This document shows positions 38,301 to 46,400 of a stretch of DNA of 64,000 bases, piece after piece. Source of the DNA: a virus; IMG/VR virus record IMGVR_UViG_3300046804_002762, positions 31,681 to 95,680 of that record, one strand, 5' to 3'. The translations under genes were made by a program, and so were the position numbers. Below the pieces are notes generated by a model. The model was not told the origin of the DNA and searched no databases. It saw only the letters and a list, made by a program, of their open reading frames with translations. The stretch's first letter is position 1. Each line of letters starts with the position of its first letter.

Positions 38301-41300
38301 GGTTCTTATGCGGGGACTGAAGTTGACCAAGTAAGAACATTTAATTTAACTCATAAAGGTTATCCCATTTTTGAGAGATATTTTTCAGCGAACGATTCTT
38401 CGATTGTAGATTTGTCTAGAAATACTATAAAAATTCCATCCCATTTTTATTCGACAGGAGAAAAAGTAGTATATGAAACTAATTTTGGAGAACCTATTGG
38501 AATAGCAACAACAACTATTGCTGGAATAGGTTCTACCGACAAACTCCCAAATACTCTGTATATTGTAAATTTAAATAATAATAAAGTTAGAGTTGCCGCA
38601 TCTGCCTCTGAAGCATTGAGACCTATTCCAAAAGTATTGGATTTTACTTCTTTTGGTATTGGAACTCAGCATAAATTCCTATCTCAGAACAAAAATTCTA
38701 GAGTAGTAGTTGCCATTGATAATATTGTTCAGTCCCCGATAGTATCAACTGGATTAACTGCATCACTGACATCTCCAATATTTTTAACTGATGAGAGCAT
38801 CATATTAAACGATTCAACATCTTTTTATGGTGGAGATTTGATAAAAATTAATGAAGAAGTTATGCGGATTACATCTATTCAAAAAGGTAATGTAGTTACT
38901 GTTAGAAGATCTTGGATGGGAACAGATATTGATACTCATCCCATATCTTCTTTAGTTAACAAAGTAGTAGGATCTTACAATATTGTTGACAATAATATTA
39001 GTTTTGCTGCGGCACCATATGGCAATGTTCCACAAACATATTCAACAAGTCCTCCAGATGAACAAGACTGGGTTGGAATATCAACAGGTTCCAGTTTTTC
39101 TGGTAGATGTTTTATGAGATCTGGAATACAGGGTTCCTCAGATGACACTTATTCTAAGAATTATATTTTTGATGACATAGCGACTGGATTTAATGGAACG
39201 AATTCCACATTTACACTAAAATCTTCCCTATCAAATATCACAGGAATTTCTGAAGAGGGAGCCTTAATATTGATTAATGATATAGTTCAGTCAAGAGGTT
39301 TATCTGGAGATTTAGAAAATGCAAGAAAAGGTATAAATTTCACTCTTTCAGAGTCTAGTGGAATAACGTCTGTTACTTTTATAGGATCAACATCTTCTGT
39401 TTCTTATGATATAAATTCGTCAGGGTTACCAAAGGGTGGTATTATAGTTTCTGTAGGATCTACGGAAGGTCTTGGATATCAACCTTTAGTTTCTGCTGGT
39501 GGAACTGCAATTGTTTCTTTGGCAGGGACAGTCCAATCAATTTCAATAGGAAATACTGGTTCTGGATATAGAGCAAGTTCTTATTATGACATTCCTACAA
39601 GTATTTCGTCAATAGTTGGAGTAGGTTCAACCACAATCTTCATCAAGAATGAAAATAGTGTTTTTGGATTGCTAAACTTACTTAATACTGGTTCAAATTG
39701 TTCTATTGGAGTTGGTACATTTATTTTATCAACAAATATAGTTTCTGTCGGATCATCTTTTGTGAGGATTGGTATTGGAAGTATAAGTTCCAAACAAATA
39801 CCGATTGGAACTCCAGTAAATATTAAAGTCTTAAATCCCCAAGTCGGAATAGTAAACGTTGGCATTTCTAGCACTTCTTCAGAAAATTCTACAATAACTA
39901 ATGTTGGATTTACTACTATCATAAAAGGAAAAATTTCAGAATCTGTTACAATAACAAAAGTTGTCACTGGATATACATCAACAAACCCACCACAAGTTAT
40001 AATTTATGATCCTCTATCATACTCAGATATTCCACTAGTTTACAGTTCCTCTTCTATTTCTGGAGTCGGAACAGCATCTTCAATTGATATAGTAGTTGGG
40101 CAAGGATCCAGTGTTATTGATTTTGAAATAAAAAATACTGGATACAATTATAGATCAGGTCAAATATTAACTATACCTACAGGAGGACTAACTGGTATTC
40201 CAACAACATCCTCATTCAAAGAGTTTCAGATATCAATACAAGAAGTTTTTGATGACACCTTTACAGGATGGGCTTTTGGAGAACTACAAATATTAGATGA
40301 CATTTCAGATTTGTTTGATGGAGAAAGAGTTGCATTTCCACTCAAATATTTTGGAGAATTGATTTCAATTAGATCTGCAAGAGGTTCTAATATTAATCCC
40401 CAGGAATTGTTATTAGTCTTTGTAAATGATGTTCTACAGGAACCTGGAAAAGGTTACATTTTTAATGGTGGCAGTAACATCTTCTTTACGGAACCACCAA
40501 AACCACCTGTTTTAGAAATTCCAAATACAGGAGATTCTTGCAAAATACTATTTTATAAAGGAACCGCTTCTGTTGATGTTGTTTATAAAAACATAACAGA
40601 AACCGTCAAACCTGGAGATGGATTAACATTGGGATTTGATTCCTCACTAAATCAATCTTATGGTCTTCAAGAAGACGAAAGAGTAGTTGATGCAATTTTA
40701 GCATCAGATTTAGTATCAACAAATCCATATTATGGGCCAGGAAATACCAAAGATGAAACATTGACTAGACCAATTACTTGGTGCAGGCAAACTGAAGATA
40801 AGATTATTAACGAGCAAGAAGTTTCAAAAGATAGAATGTTATACGAACCAGTTATTAATCCATCAGCATATCTTATAAAATCTGTTGGAATAGGTTCTAC
40901 TACAGTTTTCGTCGATAATTTAAGACCTATTTTTAATCAGGTTAACGAGAATAAATCCCCAATTCCCGCATTCCAAGATGAATTTTTAAGTTTCCAAAAA
41001 CAAATAACATTTATTCCCCAAGAAACCAAGACAAATGCATTTGCGACTGCAGTTGTTTCTGTAGCAGGTACAATAAGTTCTATAGCAATTTCTACAGGGG
41101 GATTTGGATATGTTTCAGTTCCAGATGTTGTCATCCAAAATCCAATTGGATTTGGAGATACGTGTAGAGCAGAAGCAATTGCAACAGTTTCTTCGGGAAT
41201 TGTCACCTCAATAACAGTAACAAGTCCTGGAATAGAATATTCCCAGGATAATCCACCTATTGTTTTAATTTCTCCACCATCATTTGAATCTGAAACCAAT

Positions 41301-41864
41301 ACTGTTACTCAGTATGAAGGAGATTTTGGAATTATTTCTGGAATTTCAACAACTTCAGTTGGAGTTGCTTCTACTGGTATTGTTTTCGATTTTGCTATAC
41401 CAAAAGATTCTATTCTTAGAGTTGTTGGTATTGCATCAACTTCAATAACTGGAGTTACTACAATTAGTGGCATACAAACTGGATATTATTTTGCAGTATT
41501 TAATTCTAGAGTTGGTAGTGGAGTAACTTCTTTGGATGAAAATCGGCAGATTATTGGTATAGGGACTACTGGATTGGATAACATTTATAAAGTTGCAAGT
41601 GTTTCATTAGCACAAACTTCAGTGCCGGGGTTGGGAGTAACTTATGTAGCCAGAGTTACTGTTAGTGTGTCTGGATATAATGGTTTAAGTGGCATAGGAA
41701 ATAGTTCCTTATTTGCAGAATATAGTTGGGGTAAAATTACATTAAAAACCAGAACAAAGGATAATGAATATAATTCATATACAAGATCTGGATTTTCGGG
41801 AATATCAACAGGAACTATGATAATGAGAACCAATCCTCTTAAATATTATAATTATGGTATATGA
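29388..41864 (+). CDS. Giant baseplate/tail structural protein with YHYH domain (gp7 position)
   Basis: 4158 aa in one open frame, starting 4 bases after gp6. The N-terminus (IQIKDIVNNQLPQYVKEDYP, FLKQYYLSQEFPGGPVDLI) and an early segment (IDDELILYETKTLTGFEKCY) are those of the cyanophage protein in the gp7 position; T4 gp7 is only 1032 aa. Around residues 1255-1375 a YHYH domain is visible (IIGWSYDGHPIYGPYGY, then FIEDFVYQ and GTYAYF). Much of the rest consists of short β-rich repeats with SGxGY...P-V-I (over ten copies), Ser/Thr-rich. Probably builds wedge and extended fibre-like decoration that touches the host. Naming it gp7 is inference from position. Confidence 0.8.
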   Translation: MTEKRIQIKDIVNNQLPQYVKEDYPLVAEFLKQYYLSQEFPGGPVDLIQNIDRYIKVDNTTELVDYVLLQSDISIIEENISVDFLNFEQNQIDFPDNYGLISIDDELILYETKTLTGFEKCYRGFSGIISHKNVNVGIASTYSLRPSDELIFKKSEASSHKSGTKIYNLSSLFLKEFLLKLKYQLTPGFENRSFVEKANEATIIKQIKDFYRSKGTDQSFKILFRSLYGEDVEVIRTKDFLFRPSDAQYKITNDFIVEKISGPIEKITNLTLFQDEYLNIPKSYGTITEPLEEIVSEDGKIFYKLKIDGGYNRDLIYDGSTYGNFSVHPKTRVIGNYNIQSTSIDVDSTVGFPNNGEFLVTYEDGTQGVILYNSKSLTQFIDCTNITKNILDNSIISVNTYAYANTDDGEEIRVRIVSTLNNLDIPDDNTLFSEGDTIKIKTLGFEDGDSRLNSWLFNLPITYDVESYSIFDNFDNTYSLTLKDNHTLKVGDTLQIIDNLGNTKQSTIIDVTSDKTILIVGQGFLPESLYKIKRNILKGKSSKYSYIGEISTNIQNIYTNKNNDILIASPSIPYYPNCDLNLNNRSVSFSGSYKSGSTIFKLTSSTDHGFYTGDSVYYTPEKETIQTNDIDGNTNSFEIIASSLFDEGIYFVKRIDKNNIKLAKSKSDILYEKYVSPEDDVVINDNKIEFIEFSGKEIRSQKLLREISNPIISEKKETTIPGFTGILINGTEILNYKSKDKIIFGPIEKIDVVSGGSDYDVINPPKLIISDSVGSGATGHCSVSGSLKEIRILDPGFDYLEDPIVQITGGNGIGAVAKCNTKLITHKSTFNAEKGSGLVGIGSSISTVGFSTYHKFRNGEEVIYKTNSHKAVGGLSTDSKYYISTVSTTKIKLHRTLGDAISGINTITLSDYGIGNHDFECVNKKRILSSISVENSGSGYQNKKRTTSYSGIDISSDTITIENHGFLSGEIIKYTTTGTVIGGLVKDRNYYVLRIDDNQFRLCEIGTGNYVPDYFYKTSQFINLTSRNSGVHVFNYPNIEVNIIGSVGISSNYKARIDPIFRGEITSFHLELKGSSYGIEEVFNIERQPSVNILSGSGSEFDLIVSNGRIQKVLINSVGQNYTCSPDLIVVGDGVGAVLSPVVLNNQIIDVEVIEPGAGYSADNTRIIASHPGSGAKFNCKIKTWTVNLFTKYLNIFAEDDGCLSPGLNSEYELEYCHLYAPRKLRQILYSKDQSGKILFSNPDLKFSRNREIKSKDHSPIIGWSYDGHPIYGPYGYSKKSGGIVSQMKSGYKLSLNQNRPSRNYFPPGFFIEDFVYQKSNDESVLDENNGRFCITPEFPNGTYAYFSTFEELSVDSSGPFKGYYRPKFPYLIGNSYNSKPNDFNFKKKSNQDSIDLNRTDWVRNTYAYNITKTNSRYEYITLPNNLNQSIDVIGVSPGSIDSIGISTGGDGYKVNDNLVFNNIDSEGKSRTFGSLVSAVVSELAGKSISTISVASTSLYNVSIYPSNKKGEYILYNNSPHTISNNDLFTISGLNTTSNIIGGNYIAGVTTNRLVLVGLGTTTVGIASANITGIVTYISVRGNLDFPNIRENDIFSIDEEKIKVLNVDKKSSRLRILRQIDNTPGLSHSVTTIIYENSRKLFVKVPKENDITNYNSYLKNKQIYFNPQESLGIGTVGIGTTIYFSNPGVGATQVFIPLRTIYLPDHGLNTGDLLTYNVNSGNSIIISSTGIGTATLSDNSSVYVARINENLIGISTVQVGLGSTGFFSGITTSTKNIGLLFFAGIGTGTYHSFKTNYPEVNCDISQYVATVSTAQTHGLTTDDVVDVVVSSSATTITIKYNDFNRRIIVNPRDFVGSDISTSNNTITIQNHGYINGQRVIHTSSSPSGGLVDNKMYYIVSINKDIIKLSNSYYDSTIERPNTINITSASNGTISPINPPIDLYRNSIVTFDLSDSSLSYTNNSKTYSAFKFELYSDNQFEKVFDSDQQDNNFNVQRAGAVGTSGATLTLKIDESLASTLYYNLLPLDYTGLFLPDQKKEIIKDDTVNSRNQLRIKNSIYNGTYKIRVSEPNSFQYFLSSDPEVKSYTSGISTTSTLSSYLKYTTKSLTATGPISDIKITNKGTNYYSLPAITSVSSLNGNGCILDARSNTIGKIKKIKIVNGGFDFTSDKTLKPYASFPKNIKIDNLFSISNIGISSQGRGYTTAPKLVVLDGKTKKVVPSDLSYNLGDNQVTIKINANGLTDSIPTIIPTQNSNGIGITDIIYNPSTKEAKVYLPFSFSDIGDFDANTYPIRVNDRVLIENISVGVNSTYRGFNSSNYDYSLFTITSIDLNIGGVSAVTYSLDGYLSESEFPGKYDPVNSSGRIIAERNFPIFNPSIKQNQYKKGETVKSNNSFGIVENWDPITRYLKISSKDNFKNNSIVEGLSSKTIGTASSITDLNSHAKTDFSIKVEGGWQSNAGFLNDNIQRIQDSLYYQNFSYSLKSKIDYDTWSDAVSALNHSVGFRKYSDFQMESKLDNDFSNLFVGLSTDTTATNVKVELTSYGDLNCVTDFDLGKENYLNINSKVVSDKIYFDNKPLTDYYEARGNRVLLIDDVSSQFNSGERPEKYSDIYKFNINTSRSLKFLSYIRDKKFTGQRQVMLTSLIHNGSYGSINQYGRIETAYDLGSFDFIIDQPYGVVRFYPTRYSINNYDVALLSYNLDDAFIGVGTTSIGSIASVYTNNIVSSASTINVVSLATTYTSSKILVQIFRDNLNYQFNELNVVHDGTNIDFIEYGELSTKTRSTYSSTGYGTYYPYISGGTLKIDFIPNVSIGNSFYINTANVALGDTNSSGIGTIELEYGEIRVNSVSIPSSPTPSSSTILSFTGEHDCAYCLVQVSDITNNRHTFSEVILIVDDLTSEPLITEYGNVQTFAGLGTIGASVTGIGSTTQLLFTPLPNIETQVKVYANLLGLEGNNTSSYSLSNLDINSQYGSYAGTEVDQVRTFNLTHKGYPIFERYFSANDSSIVDLSRNTIKIPSHFYSTGEKVVYETNFGEPIGIATTTIAGIGSTDKLPNTLYIVNLNNNKVRVAASASEALRPIPKVLDFTSFGIGTQHKFLSQNKNSRVVVAIDNIVQSPIVSTGLTASLTSPIFLTDESIILNDSTSFYGGDLIKINEEVMRITSIQKGNVVTVRRSWMGTDIDTHPISSLVNKVVGSYNIVDNNISFAAAPYGNVPQTYSTSPPDEQDWVGISTGSSFSGRCFMRSGIQGSSDDTYSKNYIFDDIATGFNGTNSTFTLKSSLSNITGISEEGALILINDIVQSRGLSGDLENARKGINFTLSESSGITSVTFIGSTSSVSYDINSSGLPKGGIIVSVGSTEGLGYQPLVSAGGTAIVSLAGTVQSISIGNTGSGYRASSYYDIPTSISSIVGVGSTTIFIKNENSVFGLLNLLNTGSNCSIGVGTFILSTNIVSVGSSFVRIGIGSISSKQIPIGTPVNIKVLNPQVGIVNVGISSTSSENSTITNVGFTTIIKGKISESVTITKVVTGYTSTNPPQVIIYDPLSYSDIPLVYSSSSISGVGTASSIDIVVGQGSSVIDFEIKNTGYNYRSGQILTIPTGGLTGIPTTSSFKEFQISIQEVFDDTFTGWAFGELQILDDISDLFDGERVAFPLKYFGELISIRSARGSNINPQELLLVFVNDVLQEPGKGYIFNGGSNIFFTEPPKPPVLEIPNTGDSCKILFYKGTASVDVVYKNITETVKPGDGLTLGFDSSLNQSYGLQEDERVVDAILASDLVSTNPYYGPGNTKDETLTRPITWCRQTEDKIINEQEVSKDRMLYEPVINPSAYLIKSVGIGSTTVFVDNLRPIFNQVNENKSPIPAFQDEFLSFQKQITFIPQETKTNAFATAVVSVAGTISSIAISTGGFGYVSVPDVVIQNPIGFGDTCRAEAIATVSSGIVTSITVTSPGIEYSQDNPPIVLISPPSFESETNTVTQYEGDFGIISGISTTSVGVASTGIVFDFAIPKDSILRVVGIASTSITGVTTISGIQTGYYFAVFNSRVGSGVTSLDENRQIIGIGTTGLDNIYKVASVSLAQTSVPGLGVTYVARVTVSVSGYNGLSGIGNSSLFAEYSWGKITLKTRTKDNEYNSYTRSGFSGISTGTMIMRTNPLKYYNYGI

Positions 41865-41866
41865 GT

Positions 41867-41878
41867 AATAAATAAATA
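41867..41878 (+). promoter_or_regulatory. Late-promoter-like box (AATAAATA twice, overlapping)
   Basis: Two overlapping ATAAATA cores, 13-17 bases before the ATG of gp8 at 41891. Confidence 0.45.
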
Positions 41879-41890
41879 AAAAACAAAAAA

Positions 41891-43438
41891 ATGTCTGCAA
41901 TTGTAACTGATCAGCTTAGAATATTAAATGCTAAGAATTTCGTAGAGAAAGTTTCTTCAGAACAAAATTCATATTATACATTTATTGGATTACCAAATCC
42001 ATATGATTATCAAACAAACTGGGATGAATCTCCTCCCGTTCCTAAGGACAATTTTACTGAAGAGGACGATTATTGGGATACGATGATCGCTCTAAAGAAG
42101 ATAAATTCTGAGGATATTCGTCAAGTTGTTCCAAAGAGAGTTTGGTCTTCTGGAACAATTTATGATATGTACAGACATGATTATAGTAGAACAAATATAT
42201 CTAAAGTTTCGGGGGCAACAAATCTATATTCATCATTTTATTTTGTTATTAATAGTGAATATAGAGTTTATATTTGTTTGAACAATAATTCTAATCCAGA
42301 CACCCCAGGTGGAGGACCGTCATTAGATGAACCTCTTTTTACAGATTTGGAACCGAGAGCAGCTGGGGATAGCGGAGACGGATATATTTGGAAATATCTC
42401 TACACCATAAAACCAGCAGATGTTATAAAATTTGAAACCTCTGATTTTATTCCTGTTCCAAAAAATTGGGAAACATCTGTAGATTCTGCATTAATAAGAA
42501 ACAATGCAGTTGATGGTTCCATAAAGACTATAATAATTACAAATAGAGGAAGTGGTCTTGGGGAGGCAAATACTTATTTTAATGTTCCCATTAAAGGAAA
42601 TGGAACGGGAGCTACATGTACGATTGTGGTTAATGAAAATGGAGAGATAGATACGATAACTGTTTCGAATCAAGGTTTTGGATATACATTTGGTAGTGTT
42701 GATTTATCTGGAGGAAATTTTCCAACAGGCGATACACTTCCGTCCTTTGATGTAATCATTTCCCCAAAAGGTGGTCATGGTTATAACATTTATAGGGAAC
42801 TTGGTGCATTTAATGTCTTAACATACTCTAGAATTGAAAATGATAATGAAAATCCAGATTTTATTACAGGAAATCAAATTGCTAGAATTGGAATAGTTGA
42901 AAATCCAGAAGTAACTACAGGGACTATTTTAACTTCGGATAAAGCTAGTTCTGTTTATGCTATAAGATTGACTGGAACAGGATACAGTAGTTCAAATTTT
43001 GTATATGATTCTTATATAACACAGACGATATCTACTGGAACAACTGCCGTTGGTAGAGTTATTAGTTATAATTCAACAACTGGTGTTTTAAAATATTGGC
43101 AAGATAGAAATTTATCTGGTTTTAATACTGTAGGAACTGCACAAACTAATCCAACTTATGGATTTAATCTTAATAGATTTACAAGTTCCCCGTCTACTGG
43201 TGGAAATTTGGTTATAAATGGAAACTCTGGTGGAACTTTGTCAATAGATACATCCTTTACTGGCATATCTACTACAATAAATAATAGAACATATTATCTA
43301 GGTCAAACTTTTACAAATGGAATTTCATCTCCAGAAGTAAAAAAATATTCCGGAAATATCATTTATGTTGATAATAGACCGGCAATAACTAGATCATCAA
43401 ACCAAAAAGAAGATATTAAAGTCATTTTGCAGTTTTAA
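41891..43438 (+). CDS. gp8: gp8-like baseplate wedge protein with added β-repeat region
   Basis: 515 aa (T4 gp8 is 334). N-terminal half is gp8-like: FVEKVSSEQNSYYTFIGLPN, WDTMIALKKINSEDIRQVVP, YRHDYSRTNIS, GDGYIWKYLYTIKPADVIKF. From about residue 210, GSGLGEANTYFNVPIKG and SNQGFGYTFGSV are GxGY-type repeats like those of the giant protein, accounting for the extra length. Part of the baseplate wedge. Confidence 0.8.
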   Translation: MSAIVTDQLRILNAKNFVEKVSSEQNSYYTFIGLPNPYDYQTNWDESPPVPKDNFTEEDDYWDTMIALKKINSEDIRQVVPKRVWSSGTIYDMYRHDYSRTNISKVSGATNLYSSFYFVINSEYRVYICLNNNSNPDTPGGGPSLDEPLFTDLEPRAAGDSGDGYIWKYLYTIKPADVIKFETSDFIPVPKNWETSVDSALIRNNAVDGSIKTIIITNRGSGLGEANTYFNVPIKGNGTGATCTIVVNENGEIDTITVSNQGFGYTFGSVDLSGGNFPTGDTLPSFDVIISPKGGHGYNIYRELGAFNVLTYSRIENDNENPDFITGNQIARIGIVENPEVTTGTILTSDKASSVYAIRLTGTGYSSSNFVYDSYITQTISTGTTAVGRVISYNSTTGVLKYWQDRNLSGFNTVGTAQTNPTYGFNLNRFTSSPSTGGNLVINGNSGGTLSIDTSFTGISTTINNRTYYLGQTFTNGISSPEVKKYSGNIIYVDNRPAITRSSNQKEDIKVILQF

Positions 43439-43444
43439 CGAATT

Positions 43445-46400
43445 ATGTCTCAGAAAACTAATTTAAACGTATCACCATATTTTGACGACTTTAATCCCAA
43501 TAATGATTACCATAGGGTTCTTTTTAAACCAGGATATCCAGTTCAAGCTAGAGAATTAACCACTCTCCAATCAATATTACAAAATCAAATTGAAAAATTT
43601 GGTCAGCATTTTTTTAAAGAAGGGGCAAAGGTAATATCAGGTAACACTGGATATTCACAATTATATTATTGTGTTCAGTTGGAAAATAATTATCTTGGAG
43701 TTCCGGTTGCAGCATATATTGATCAACTTGTTGGTGCAAAAATAACAGGTCAAACATCCGGTGTTACCGCTGTGGTTGATAAAGTATTATTACCACAGGA
43801 CTCGGAAAGAGGAAATCTTACTCTATACATAAATTATTTGGGTTCTAGTACTCAAAATAATTCCACTCAAGAATTTTCTGATGGAGAGTTGTTAACTTCT
43901 AATATTATAATTACATCCGGTCTTCTTGGAAATACCTCTATTGCAGTAGGAGAACCTTTTGCTTCAACAATTTCTACTAACAATTCTGCCGTTGGATCAT
44001 GTTTTAATATATCAGAAGGTGTTTATTTTATAAGAGGGCAGTTTGTCAATGTAAAAAAAGAAACTTTAGTACTAGATCAATATACAAATAAACCAAACTA
44101 TAGAGTTGGACTTTATATTGATGAAAAAATAGTAAATTCAAATACAGATGAGACCCTGAATGATAACTCCCAGGGATTTAACAATTACGCTTCTCCAGGA
44201 GCAGATAGATTAAAAATATCAGCATATTTATTCAAAAAATCATTAACAGATTTTGATGATGGAAATTTTGTGGAGCTTGCCACTATTGTAGATGGCACAA
44301 TTCGCTCAAAAACAGAAGATGATAAATATTCGTTCATAAAAGATGAGTTGGCAAGAAGGACCTATGCTGAATCTGGAGACTACTTAGTTTCTCCATTTGA
44401 CGTTTCAGTAAGAGAATCTCTAAATGATCAAAAAGGGAATGATGGTATATTTAATAAGAACCAAATTACCTATGGTGGAGACACCCCAAGTGAAAGTAAG
44501 GTAGTTTATAAAATATCTCCAGGAAAAGCATTTATCAGAGGGTATGAAGTAGAAACAATTTCTACTTCATTTTTAGATGTAAATAAACCGAGAACCACAC
44601 AAACTTTAGAAAATCAGTCAATTGTTTATAATACTGGTTCATCTTTAAAGCTTAATAGAGTTTATGGTTCTGCTCCTGTCGGATTAGGAAATACTTTTGT
44701 CTTAAGTTTAAGAGATGAAAGAGTAAATTCTTCTAGCACATCAAGTTCTGGAAAAGAAATAGGTCTTGCTAGAGTTTATGATTTTTGGTTGAACTCCGGT
44801 TCATATAGTATTTCAAATACAAATTTAAACGAATGGAATATTTCATTATATGATATTCAAACTTTTACAAATATTACATTAAATAATCCAATTACTCTTT
44901 CTACTCCAACTTTTATTAAAGGAAATAATAGTGGAGCAACAGCATTTTTAAGAGATAATGTTACTGTTGGAACGGCTTTAACTTTATATGATGTAAAAGG
45001 TACATTCATTCCATTCGAATCACTTTCCTTTGATGGAATTAATTCCGGATTAATAGGTATTGCAGTTACGACATATGGAATTTCCGATGTAAAATCAGTT
45101 TATGGTAATGTAAGTTCTGCATCAACCTTTTCCGCAGATACTATACAATCAACTGCTTTTAATATAGGAATTGCAACAATAAGTGCAACGTCTGGTGGTG
45201 TAAGTACTGTAAGAAGTTCTAATACTCTCTTTCCAGGAAAAATTGTTAAAGTTGGAAATTTAGTTAAATATACGGATACAACAAAACCAGATCCAGTAGT
45301 AGCAAAAGTAATTGGTGTTGGTGCATCAACTATTTCTATAGTTGGAGTGACTACCGTAAATGGAATAGTGAATGGTTCTTTACCATCATCATCTCTGAAT
45401 GTAACGGATTTTAGGGTAATTAAAACAGATTTGGAAAGATCAACAGATAATACATTATATACAAAACTTCCAAAAAATAATATATCTAATGTAGATATTT
45501 CAAATTCTATTCTCATTGTAAGAAAAACATTTACTGTCAATATTTCTGACAATAAACTTTCTGCAGTAGTTACTTCAAGTGCAAATGAGACTTTTTTACC
45601 TTTTACAGAAAAAAGATATTCTTTAGTAAGATCTAATGGAACTGTCGAGATTTTAACTTCAGATAAATTCGAATTTACTTCCGGTGGAACAGAACTGCAA
45701 ATTTATAATCTTGGTTCTAATGATACAAATGCTACTTTGGTGGCAACTTTACAGAAAATAAAACCAAAAGAAAAAGTTAAAAGGAAGACTAGAGTAAATT
45801 CTATAGTTGTTTCAAATTCAAAATATGAAGGATCTGGAATCGGGGGCACTACTTTAAATGATGGTTTAGTATATGGAAAATATCCATATGGAACTAGAGT
45901 TCAAGATGAGAATATATGTCTAAATGTTGCTGATATTATAGAAATTCATGGCATTTATGAATCCGAAGATACTTCAAATCCCTCATCTCCCAAAGCGGTT
46001 TTAGCATCTATTACAAGTCCGTCCTCTACAACTTCAGAATTAATAATAGGGGAAGAAATTTTAGGATCAACTAGTGGTGCTACAGCTATTGTTGCAGAAA
46101 AATTAACTTCATCGCAAATATCTTTATTATATAAAAATGCAAATAGATTTAGTGAGGGAGAAACAATTACTTTCTCAGAGTCAAACATCCAAGCACAAAT
46201 ATTAACTTTAGATACTCCAAGTTTTGACGTTTCTTTTAATTATACCTTTAATAGAGGTCAAAATGGAAGTTTTTATGATTATGGTTATATAACAAGAAAA
46301 TCTAGTGCAACTGAACCAACTAAAAAATTAAAAATATATTTTTCAAATGGATATTATGAATCAACTGATGATGGAGATATTACAACAGTAAATTCATATA

